Shown: positions 1 to 6,054 of the stretch, piece by piece
Position numbering within the stretch: the stretch's first letter is position 1
How the letters are laid out: every line of letters starts with the position of its first letter
NCBI GenBank assembly: GCA_017504785.1
Contig: JAFVQL010000074.1
Coordinates: 1 to 42,064 of the forward strand
From: Clostridia bacterium
Lineage (GTDB): Bacteria > Bacillota > Clostridia > Oscillospirales > CAG-272
DNA length: 42,064 nt
Direction of reading: 5' to 3'
Program-made: the position numbers and the translations under genes
The notes under the pieces: generated by a model
The model's database searches: none
Seen by the model: only the letters and a program-made list of their open reading frames with translations
Told to the model about the DNA's origin: nothing

Positions 1-4
1 CCAG

Positions 5-40
5 AAAAACGACAAATTTCGACAGAAATTTGTCGTTTTT
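5..40. terminator. Bidirectional hairpin terminator at window edge
   Basis: Sixteen-base arms AAAAACGACAAATTTC (5-20) and GAAATTTGTCGTTTTT (25-40) are perfectly complementary around a GACA loop. The A-tract on one side and T-tract on the other make it usable from both strands. It directly abuts the multi-hairpin repeat that starts at 44. Confidence 0.75.
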
Positions 41-43
41 CAG

Positions 44-236
44 TTATATTCGCCTTGCGGCGAGTGATATGCGTAAACGCGTGATATTTGCTTCGCAAGT
101 GATATGCGCTTCGCGCGCTGAAGATTACAAGGCGAATATAATATCACTGTGAGCATAATTTGCGAAGCAAATTGGCGAACAATATCACTACGAGCGCAGC
201 GAGTAATATCACGCCGAGCAAAGCGAGGCATATCAC
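44..236. repeat. Multi-hairpin word repeat, element A (GTGATAT class)
   Basis: The word GTGATAT occurs at 64-70, 81-87 and 99-105. Its reverse complement ATATCAC occurs at 141-147, 182-188, 206-212 and 230-236, the last three spaced 24 bases apart. A perfect 14-base inverted pair, TTATATTCGCCTTG (44-57) and CAAGGCGAATATAA (128-141), encloses the left half. Between words sit small hairpins such as GCG-taaa-CGC and TTGC-tt-GCAA. No protein is encoded. The same layout with other words recurs at 8562, 39010 and 41927. Confidence 0.8.
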
Positions 237-312
237 CAAAAAACGCACGGGTTCAAGTCCATATTAAAACAACGGAAAATATCTTTTTCGTCCGACTTTC
301 ACAAAAAACAAA

Positions 313-345
313 AAGGTAGAGGCACTTTTTCAGTGCCTCTACCTT
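313..345 (-). terminator. Terminator downstream of mntP
   Basis: Fourteen-base perfect arms AAGGTAGAGGCACT (313-326) and AGTGCCTCTACCTT (332-345) are followed on the minus strand by a T-rich run. It lies about 80 bases past the mntP stop codon. Almost the same stem sequence is used again at 9116-9152. Confidence 0.8.
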
Positions 346-423
346 GCTTTTTATCAAAATTAAGGTATCAAAAAGCCAAAAGCTTTTTCTTCTTTATCAA
401 AGTCGGGTGTTTTTCGTTTATTA

Positions 424-1005
424 TCAAATGGAAAGGATTCCGAGGTGCTCAAGAAGGATCTTCACACCGAGCAACACCAAAATAACGCCGCCTGCAACCT
501 GCGCCTTCTTCTCGAAGCGCGCACCGAATACGCTGCCGATCTTCACGCCGCCGCTCGAAAAAAGGCAGGTCACGACGCCGATCAAAAGGATCGCGAGCCA
601 AATATTCACGCCGCCCGCCATAGCAAGCGAGATACCGATCGCCATCGCGTCGATCGAGGTAGCCACTGCCATGGTGAACATGGTCTTGACCGAAAAATCC
701 GCATTCTTTTCGGAGCAGCATTCGCACTCCTCCTTTGAAAACGCATCCTTCAGCATATTCGCGCCGATGAAGGCGAGAAGCGCGAAGGCGACCCAGTGAT
801 CCACAGATTCGATCGCAGAGGCAAAAAGACTGCCGAGCAAAAAGCCGATCAGCGGCATGATCGCCTGAAAGCCGCCAAACCAAAGGCCGCACTTTGCCAT
901 AGATTTGACGTCCGCTCTTTTAAGCGTCAACCCCTTGCATATCGACACGGCAAAGGCATCCATTGAAAGACCGACCGCCAAAACAAAAAGCTCGAAAAAT
1001 CCCAT
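424..1005 (-). CDS. mntP: Putative manganese efflux pump, MntP family
   Basis: A 193-residue, very hydrophobic protein with about six predicted membrane spans, matching the length and layout of the MntP family, which exports Mn(II) from the cytoplasm. The two family signatures, each with a membrane-embedded aspartate, are present: GLSMDAFAVSICKGL near residues 13-27 and ATSIDAMAIGIS near the middle. The loop between halves carries a cysteine/acidic patch (EECECCSE) that could bind metal, which is my inference. It is the last gene of a minus-strand series after mscL, 40 bases away, and ends at a strong terminator. No manganese riboswitch (yybP-ykoY type) is apparent upstream, so regulation is unclear. 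Confidence 0.88.
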   Translation of the reverse strand: MGFFELFVLAVGLSMDAFAVSICKGLTLKRADVKSMAKCGLWFGGFQAIMPLIGFLLGSLFASAIESVDHWVAFALLAFIGANMLKDAFSKEECECCSEKNADFSVKTMFTMAVATSIDAMAIGISLAMAGGVNIWLAILLIGVVTCLFSSGGVKIGSVFGARFEKKAQVAGGVILVLLGVKILLEHLGILSI

Positions 1006-1045
1006 TTCTTGATAATCCCTTTTCTTCCTTTATTATACCGAAGGG

Positions 1046-1615
1046 TTACTTCTTTTCGGAAAGCAGTCCGCAGATCGTTTCAAGAAGCTCAATCTCTCTG
1101 TGGCGCAGGCGCTCGTTTTCCTCTTCCTTCGCCTTTGCCTCGGCAGCCGCCTTATCCGCCGCTTCCTTCGCGGCGAGAGCCGCCTTTTCTGCCTCTTCCT
1201 TTTCCTTTTCGATCTTTGCTTGATACTCCTCATCCGTCTTGAGGCGGATCTCCTCTGCGATCTTCTGCGCGCGCTCGGAGAGCTTATGCACTACGTGCAT
1301 CACGATGAAGAGAAATGCCGCTACGATCAGAAAGTCGATCGCCGCCTGCAGCACAAGACCGGGGAACATAGCAACCTCGGGTTTGATGATCTCCACCACA
1401 CCGTCTACCTCTTGCGACACCTCGGGGCGAAGCACCCACTTAAGCTCCGCGAGGGTGGACTCACCCGTGAGAAGCGCGATCAAGGGAGAAACGACGCCCT
1501 TTGTGAACGCATTGACGATCGCGGTGAAGGCGGAAGCTACCGCAACGCCGATCGCCATATCGACCACGTTGCCGCGCTTGATGAATTTTTTAAATTCGGC
1601 AAACATTTTTTTCAT
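1046..1615 (-). CDS. mscL: Large-conductance mechanosensitive channel MscL with extended C-terminal helix
   Basis: The N-terminal part carries the MscL signature RGNVVDMAIGVAVASAF (about residues 14-30), followed by the pore helix, a periplasmic loop and a second membrane helix near residues 85-110. MscL opens under membrane tension to release solutes during hypo-osmotic shock. Typical MscL is about 130-150 residues; this one is 189. The extra length is a highly charged Ala/Glu/Lys-rich stretch (about residues 125-175) between the second membrane helix and the conserved C-terminal bundle (ELLETICGLLSEKK). A GAGGA ribosome site lies 7 bases before the ATG. It sits 48 bases downstream of the GH2-like gene and probably shares its transcript. 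Confidence 0.93.
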   Translation of the reverse strand: MKKMFAEFKKFIKRGNVVDMAIGVAVASAFTAIVNAFTKGVVSPLIALLTGESTLAELKWVLRPEVSQEVDGVVEIIKPEVAMFPGLVLQAAIDFLIVAAFLFIVMHVVHKLSERAQKIAEEIRLKTDEEYQAKIEKEKEEAEKAALAAKEAADKAAAEAKAKEEENERLRHREIELLETICGLLSEKK

Positions 1616-1663
1616 TTGTCTTTCCTCTTCTTTATATTACTGTTTTTGTTCTTTTATTCCTAT

Positions 1664-3811
1664 TTAAGCTTCAAGGTCCTTTTCGTCCGAAAGATCCTGC
1701 TCGGTGATGCGACCGACATCGTACAGCGAGCGCAGACGGAGCTGATTTTCGAGAAGCGAGCTCGTCGTCACCGTCTCGGTTTCGAGGGGGATCAGGATCT
1801 TTGCATCCGAGGTGATATCAAAGTAATTCTTCTCAAAGGTCGCCGCCGTTTTTGAAAACGAAAGCTGCAGGCGGCGCACGTAGGCGGATGCGGAAAGCGT
1901 GATCTCATAATTTCTTCCGCCGCCCTTGATCTCACAGCAAATACCGGGGTATGCAAAGCGAAAATGCTTTGCGGGAACGAAGAGCGCCGTTTTTTCAAGG
2001 ATCGGAACGCTTCCCTCGTAAACCGAAACGAGAACGTAATATTCTCTCTCGTGCGAAGCGATCTCGGGAATGGATTTCTCAAGGCGCATCGGCATTCCCG
2101 ACTGCAAAATGCACTCGTCCGCCATCGAAAGAATGCGGTGGTTGAAGCGATCCAAGAGAGCCGTCACAACACGCACGCTTCTCTCTTCGGTCTCCCTGCT
2201 CGCAAGCAGGATCTCTACGCGCTCGCCCGATGCTTCAACGTGCAAAAACAGCGGCGAGAACGTTTTTTCCAGATCGTAATACGTTGCCTTTTTTTGCAAA
2301 AGCGCATCCATCAGCGAGGGCTTCATGGAAATGCCGCCCTCAAAGAGTCTACCCGCGAGAATGCCTCCGGGCACCCCCTGCGCCAGCGCTTTGGCAAGTT
2401 CGGCATCCGCCGCCTCGGCAGAGGAGAGCGCCGTGATATAGCAAACGTCGGAAAGGCTTGCGCCGTAAGGAAATTCCTTCGCCGCTTCTCCGAGCATGGA
2501 AACGAGCTGCATCTCGGAATCCTGTGCGCTTTCCATGGTGTACGAGAATATACGGCGCGCATCCATAGGCAAAAAGCGACGAATGGAAAGCGGGCTCGGC
2601 ATAGACGGCAGATGCGAGATCGAAGCAAAGCCCAGTGCGGGAAGCTTGCGTACCGGAAGAAGCGGAAAAGCAAAGGCAAAGAAGCCCTTGATCGATCGCG
2701 CAAGCTCCGAGGACGGCTCCACGCCCTCCGGGAGGGCGATCAGGGCAAGCGAAGGATGGTTTGCAAGCGGTAGAAGCGCCGACTTCAGCTGTGCAAAATA
2801 TGTATGGATCGCCTCGGCATCCGACGGCGGTTCGGGCAACTGCTGGAACACGAAGATCCCGAGCCTATCACACAGATCGTAGACCTCTTCTCTCAAAAAA
2901 CCGCTTTCTGCCGTGGCAAAAAGAGCATTTCCGCCCGCCTTCACAAAAGCAGGCAGGGCATTTGCGAAGGCTTCAAGGCTTTGTGCCGCCCGCAAGGCAG
3001 GATGTGCATTCACGCATGCCGCCTTTACGAAAAACGGCGCATCATCCAGCGTCATTGCAAAAGGGACATCGGGGGCATCCTTCGAAAAGGAAAGCTTGCG
3101 AAATCCGATACAGGTTTCATACGTATCCGCCGATACGCCGTCGTGATAGAGCGTGACCACCAAGCGGTAGAGCCCGGCTCTTCCCTCACTCACAGGCAAA
3201 AAGCGCTGTGCCTCGGGCAGGGTAATGTGCCCCTCTCCGTTCACAAAGCCGAGATAGTGCATCTCCCCCGAGGGGGAATAGAGCGTAGCAAACGCCTCGG
3301 ACTCCTTGAAGCAAAGCGTCCGCACGCGGACGAAAAGCTCGCATTTTTCATTTTTATGGGACTGCTCCGTATACACGTCAGAGATCAGATCGTGCGAAAA
3401 CGCGATCAGCTCCGCACCGCCGAGGATCCCAACGTCCATCGGCACGTCCCTTTGCGGGAAACGGATCTCAACCGAAAAGCTCGGCTTGTGCTTCAAAACG
3501 AAGAGCGCGCGTGCGGGTGCGCTATCCCATTCGGCAACGAGCACGCCATCGACAAAAACGCCGCAAGCTCCCTGCAAGCCCTTCAGGCAAAGCGCGAGAT
3601 TCCCGTATCCGCGCAGCGGCTCGAGGTCCTCAAGATCAAAGGCAAGCGTCAGCGCTTCCTTCATTCTCTGCATCGGCTCTCGCGGCTCATCCGGGATCAC
3701 GTGCTGTGCCGCATCCGGCGCAAGCATGGAAAGAGAAACGGGGATCGCGCAATCAACAGGTAGGTCTGCGCCAAAAAAAGCGCGCGCCGTTTTCAATTCT
3801 TTTTTTATCAT
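1664..3811 (-). CDS. GH2/beta-mannosidase-like protein lacking the usual catalytic motif
   Basis: A 715-residue cytoplasmic-looking protein without a signal peptide. Several blocks follow the order seen in GH2 beta-mannosidases: DTYETCIGFRKLSF (about 229-242), PFFVKAACVNAHPA (about 259-272), then GGNALFATAESG leading into YDLCDRLGIFVFQQL (about 293-325), and HPSLALIAL (about 352-360). A late block runs GGILAGRLFEGG to KKATYYDLEKTFSPL, matching the region after the nucleophile. Where active family members have a W-C-G-N-N-E motif, this protein reads I-A-L-P-E-G, so the acid/base glutamate context is lost. I infer a non-hydrolytic or altered-function relative. Start: GGAGGG five bases before the ATG. 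It heads a possible operon with mscL and mntP. Confidence 0.6.
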   Translation of the reverse strand: MIKKELKTARAFFGADLPVDCAIPVSLSMLAPDAAQHVIPDEPREPMQRMKEALTLAFDLEDLEPLRGYGNLALCLKGLQGACGVFVDGVLVAEWDSAPARALFVLKHKPSFSVEIRFPQRDVPMDVGILGGAELIAFSHDLISDVYTEQSHKNEKCELFVRVRTLCFKESEAFATLYSPSGEMHYLGFVNGEGHITLPEAQRFLPVSEGRAGLYRLVVTLYHDGVSADTYETCIGFRKLSFSKDAPDVPFAMTLDDAPFFVKAACVNAHPALRAAQSLEAFANALPAFVKAGGNALFATAESGFLREEVYDLCDRLGIFVFQQLPEPPSDAEAIHTYFAQLKSALLPLANHPSLALIALPEGVEPSSELARSIKGFFAFAFPLLPVRKLPALGFASISHLPSMPSPLSIRRFLPMDARRIFSYTMESAQDSEMQLVSMLGEAAKEFPYGASLSDVCYITALSSAEAADAELAKALAQGVPGGILAGRLFEGGISMKPSLMDALLQKKATYYDLEKTFSPLFLHVEASGERVEILLASRETEERSVRVVTALLDRFNHRILSMADECILQSGMPMRLEKSIPEIASHEREYYVLVSVYEGSVPILEKTALFVPAKHFRFAYPGICCEIKGGGRNYEITLSASAYVRRLQLSFSKTAATFEKNYFDITSDAKILIPLETETVTTSSLLENQLRLRSLYDVGRITEQDLSDEKDLEA

Positions 3812-4362
3812 AAATTCCCTCCATACGTGGATTTATGGAAACAATAGTTTACTTTTTAGAGAGGTTTTTGTTATTAAAGGGCTTTTTTAAAAGAAAATTC
3901 GCACGCCTCGCTCGCGCGAAAAAACCAATATAAAAAACGCACACGGACGCATAGACACGCCCCTTGCCGCAAAGGATCCCATCTTATTATATCACTTATC
4001 TTCTACTACTTATATCACTTATTTTTACGACCTTGTCGCGACTTATATTACGACAGAGCGGGATCGAACCGCGCATGCGCGGGATGGAGCAAGAACAGGG
4101 CTTCCCCGCACGCCGAAAAAAGAGTTGCGCCACGCGCGGACGCGCTCACAGAAGGAGCCTTGTCTTATTAAATAATTATAGCACGATTCTCCGTTTTTTG
4201 CAATATAATTTTCGCAAAAGCCAAATTGAACAAAATCCCCCTTTGTTATTTGTGTATTTTTATCAGAAAAATATATTTTTTTCTTAAAAATGTTTTCAAA
4301 GCCCTTGCAAACCTTCATTATATATGATAAAATGAATCAGAAAACAATTTCTGGAGGGAAAA
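3812..4362. other. Divergent intergenic region between GH2-like gene and lipoprotein 1
   Basis: About 550 bases with no supportable gene. A 13-base direct repeat TTATATCACTTAT lies at 3987-3999 and 4010-4022. A T-arm-like string around 4058-4072 and GC-rich palindromic bits (GTCGCGAC 4035-4042, CCGCGCATGCGCGG 4070-4083) follow. The right end holds the lipoprotein 1 promoter. No clear promoter for the minus-strand gene was found. Confidence 0.6.
4305..4333 (+). promoter_or_regulatory. Promoter of lipoprotein 1
   Basis: TTGCAA at 4305-4310 and TAAAAT at 4328-4333 are separated by 17 bases. The ATG lies 29 bases past the -10, preceded by GGAGGG. Confidence 0.6.
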
Positions 4363-5859
4363 ATGAAAAGAATTTTCTTCTTACTTTTAACCGTAGCCCT
4401 GGCGCTCGTTGCGCTTACGGGTTGTTTCGGCACCGAGAGCCATGTGTACAGCTCCGCGTGCGATCCGTTCTGTGATTGTTGCCCCAAGCCCGTGGAAAGA
4501 ACACCCGCGCAAGAGCACACTCGCGAGAGCTGTGAGAGCACCGTTTGCTCCGTTTGCCAGACTGCGCTTGAGCCTCTCGCTCACCAGTATGAAAACGGCT
4601 GTGCTCCCAAATGTAAGGTTTGCGGCGCGGTTCGCACCGATCTGACGCATACTTATGCTACCGAGTGCTCCACTACCTGCTCCCTTTGCGGCGCGAAGAG
4701 AGATGACGTTATCCACACCTACTCTCACGCTTGCGATGCAGAGTGCGACGTTTGTAAAGAGATCCGTCCCGCAGAGAGCCTTGAGCATGCATGGCTTCAT
4801 CCCTGCTCCACCAAGTGCTCCTACTGTGACGTGACCCGCGCAGCAGAGCATGTATACGAGTTTGAGTGCTCCATCGAGTGCATTTACTGCGGCGCTACGA
4901 GAGCCGTTGCTGCCGACCTGCACAGCTTTGAGTTCGGATGCAGCAGCACTTGCCTTACCTGCGGCTTCGTAAGAAACGATAACGAGCACGCATACAGCAA
5001 CGCTTGCGACCAGACCTGTGACTACGGCTGCGGCTATGAAAGAGAAGAGCAGCACGTTTGGAAGGGCGCTTGCAACGCATTGAAGTGCGAAGCTTGCGGC
5101 GCTACCAAGGTGATCGATCACGTTGACGCTGATACCGACTACATCTGCGACCGCGAAGAGTGTCTTGCTATTTGCGATCACGTTTGCTTCAATGATGATT
5201 CTCTTGATTGCGACCGTATCTGTAAGGTTGAAGGCTGCGGCAAGCCCGTAGCGGCTCACACCTACTCCTTCGAGTGCGATACGACCTGTAACATTGAGGG
5301 CTGCACCACCGGTGACAGAGATGTAGATCACGAGGCAGTTGCCGTTTGCGGTACGGTCTGCCGTTACTGCGGCGAGACCCTTGAGATCGCAGAGCCCGTT
5401 GCTCACACCTATGACGGTGCTTGCGATACCGAATGTAATCTCTGCGGCGAAAAGAGAACCGAAACTGCTGCACACGTTCCTTCTGCTGATAAGGGTTGCG
5501 GTGTCTGCGACGTCTGCGGAGAGGCTACCGGCTTTGCTCACTCCTATGAGTACGCTTGCTCCGAGGCCTGCTCCATCTGCGGTGCCGAGAATCCCGAGGG
5601 CGGTCACGAAGGTCTCTATCCTTGCTCTGCAGAGTGCCAGTACTGCGGCGCGGCGATGGATAAGATCCTCCACACCTTCGCCCACGATTGCTCCACTCGT
5701 TGCGTATACTGCGGTGCTCACGTACGTACCGATGCAGCAGATCCTCACACCGATGTAGACGGTGATAAGTGCTGCGACGTCTGCGGCGAGGCTCTGCCCA
5801 CCACCGGCGATGGCGTTCTTCCCGAGCATACCATTCTCCCCAAGAAGGACGAAGAATAA
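4363..5859 (+). CDS. Cysteine-rich tandem-repeat lipoprotein 1
   Basis: A 498-residue secreted protein. A hydrophobic signal peptide ends in the lipobox LTGC with Cys21 as the predicted lipid anchor. Nearly all of the rest is about twenty degenerate units of roughly 20-24 residues with the pattern H-x-Y-x3-C-D-x2-C-x2-C-G-x2-R, giving about 63 cysteines (near 13 percent). The spacing C-x3-C-x2-C plus one histidine per unit suggests one metal site or disulfide set per repeat; this is inference. The C-terminus (about 470-498) is acidic/proline-bearing without repeats. It has its own promoter, a GGAGGG ribosome site and a strong terminator. The neighbour at 6055 is a larger paralogue. No enzymatic domain is visible and I do not recognise a named family. 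Confidence 0.85.
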   Translation: MKRIFFLLLTVALALVALTGCFGTESHVYSSACDPFCDCCPKPVERTPAQEHTRESCESTVCSVCQTALEPLAHQYENGCAPKCKVCGAVRTDLTHTYATECSTTCSLCGAKRDDVIHTYSHACDAECDVCKEIRPAESLEHAWLHPCSTKCSYCDVTRAAEHVYEFECSIECIYCGATRAVAADLHSFEFGCSSTCLTCGFVRNDNEHAYSNACDQTCDYGCGYEREEQHVWKGACNALKCEACGATKVIDHVDADTDYICDREECLAICDHVCFNDDSLDCDRICKVEGCGKPVAAHTYSFECDTTCNIEGCTTGDRDVDHEAVAVCGTVCRYCGETLEIAEPVAHTYDGACDTECNLCGEKRTETAAHVPSADKGCGVCDVCGEATGFAHSYEYACSEACSICGAENPEGGHEGLYPCSAECQYCGAAMDKILHTFAHDCSTRCVYCGAHVRTDAADPHTDVDGDKCCDVCGEALPTTGDGVLPEHTILPKKDEE

Positions 5860-5875
5860 ATCCATTGAATATTCA

Positions 5876-5906
5876 ATGTCGTGGCCGCATTTTGTGGCCA
5901 CGACAT
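5876..5906 (+). terminator. Terminator of lipoprotein 1
   Basis: Eleven-base arms ATGTCGTGGCC (5876-5886) and GGCCACGACAT (5896-5906) flank a nine-base loop, followed by a T-rich run. The palindrome ATTGAATATTCAAT (5864-5877) overlaps its left edge. Confidence 0.75.
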
Positions 5907-6032
5907 ACTTTTAGCCAAAAATCCTTCCTTTTTTATTATATTCTGTTTATTTATTTCCCTTTTTGCGATTCCATACACAAGTTAGCCTTTGTTTTTTCAA
6001 GGTAGGAATGCCGCGAAAAACGAATGAAAGGA

Positions 6033-6047
6033 TAGATATTATATCTA
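6033..6047 (+). promoter_or_regulatory. Palindrome between ribosome site and start of lipoprotein 2
   Basis: TAGATAT and ATATCTA flank a single T. The only purine-rich ribosome site (AAAGGA, 6027-6032) lies upstream of it, about 22 bases before the ATG at 6055. A hairpin here would bring the two closer; a DNA operator is the alternative. Confidence 0.4.
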
Positions 6048-6054
6048 ACACTCT

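Larger units (their letters stand above)
1..423. other. Gene-free stretch at the left edge
   Basis: This holds the edge terminator, repeat element A and the mntP terminator at 313-345. Bases 237-312 are AT-rich with no ORF that has a ribosome site. A T-loop-like string GGGTTCAAGTCC lies at 247-258 but no tRNA can be folded around it. Confidence 0.6.

Noticed and set aside
44..236. Element A as a CRISPR array
   Set aside because: Words are seven bases, change orientation at mid-element, and the intervening bases form hairpins rather than spacers.
247..258. GGGTTCAAGTCC resembling a tRNA T-loop
   Set aside because: Flanks do not fold into any tRNA; isolated short match.
4051..4165. tRNA-like stretch on the minus strand (T-loop GGTTCGATCC, D-arm-like GTGGCGCAAC)
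   Set aside because: No 5' strand complementary to the expected acceptor 3' strand and no acceptable anticodon arm; only the T-arm-like part fits, with four pairs.
4387..5901. A 504-codon open frame on the minus strand across lipoprotein 1
   Set aside because: It mirrors the cysteine repeats of the plus-strand gene, has no ribosome site or family similarity, and arises from codon bias and repetition.
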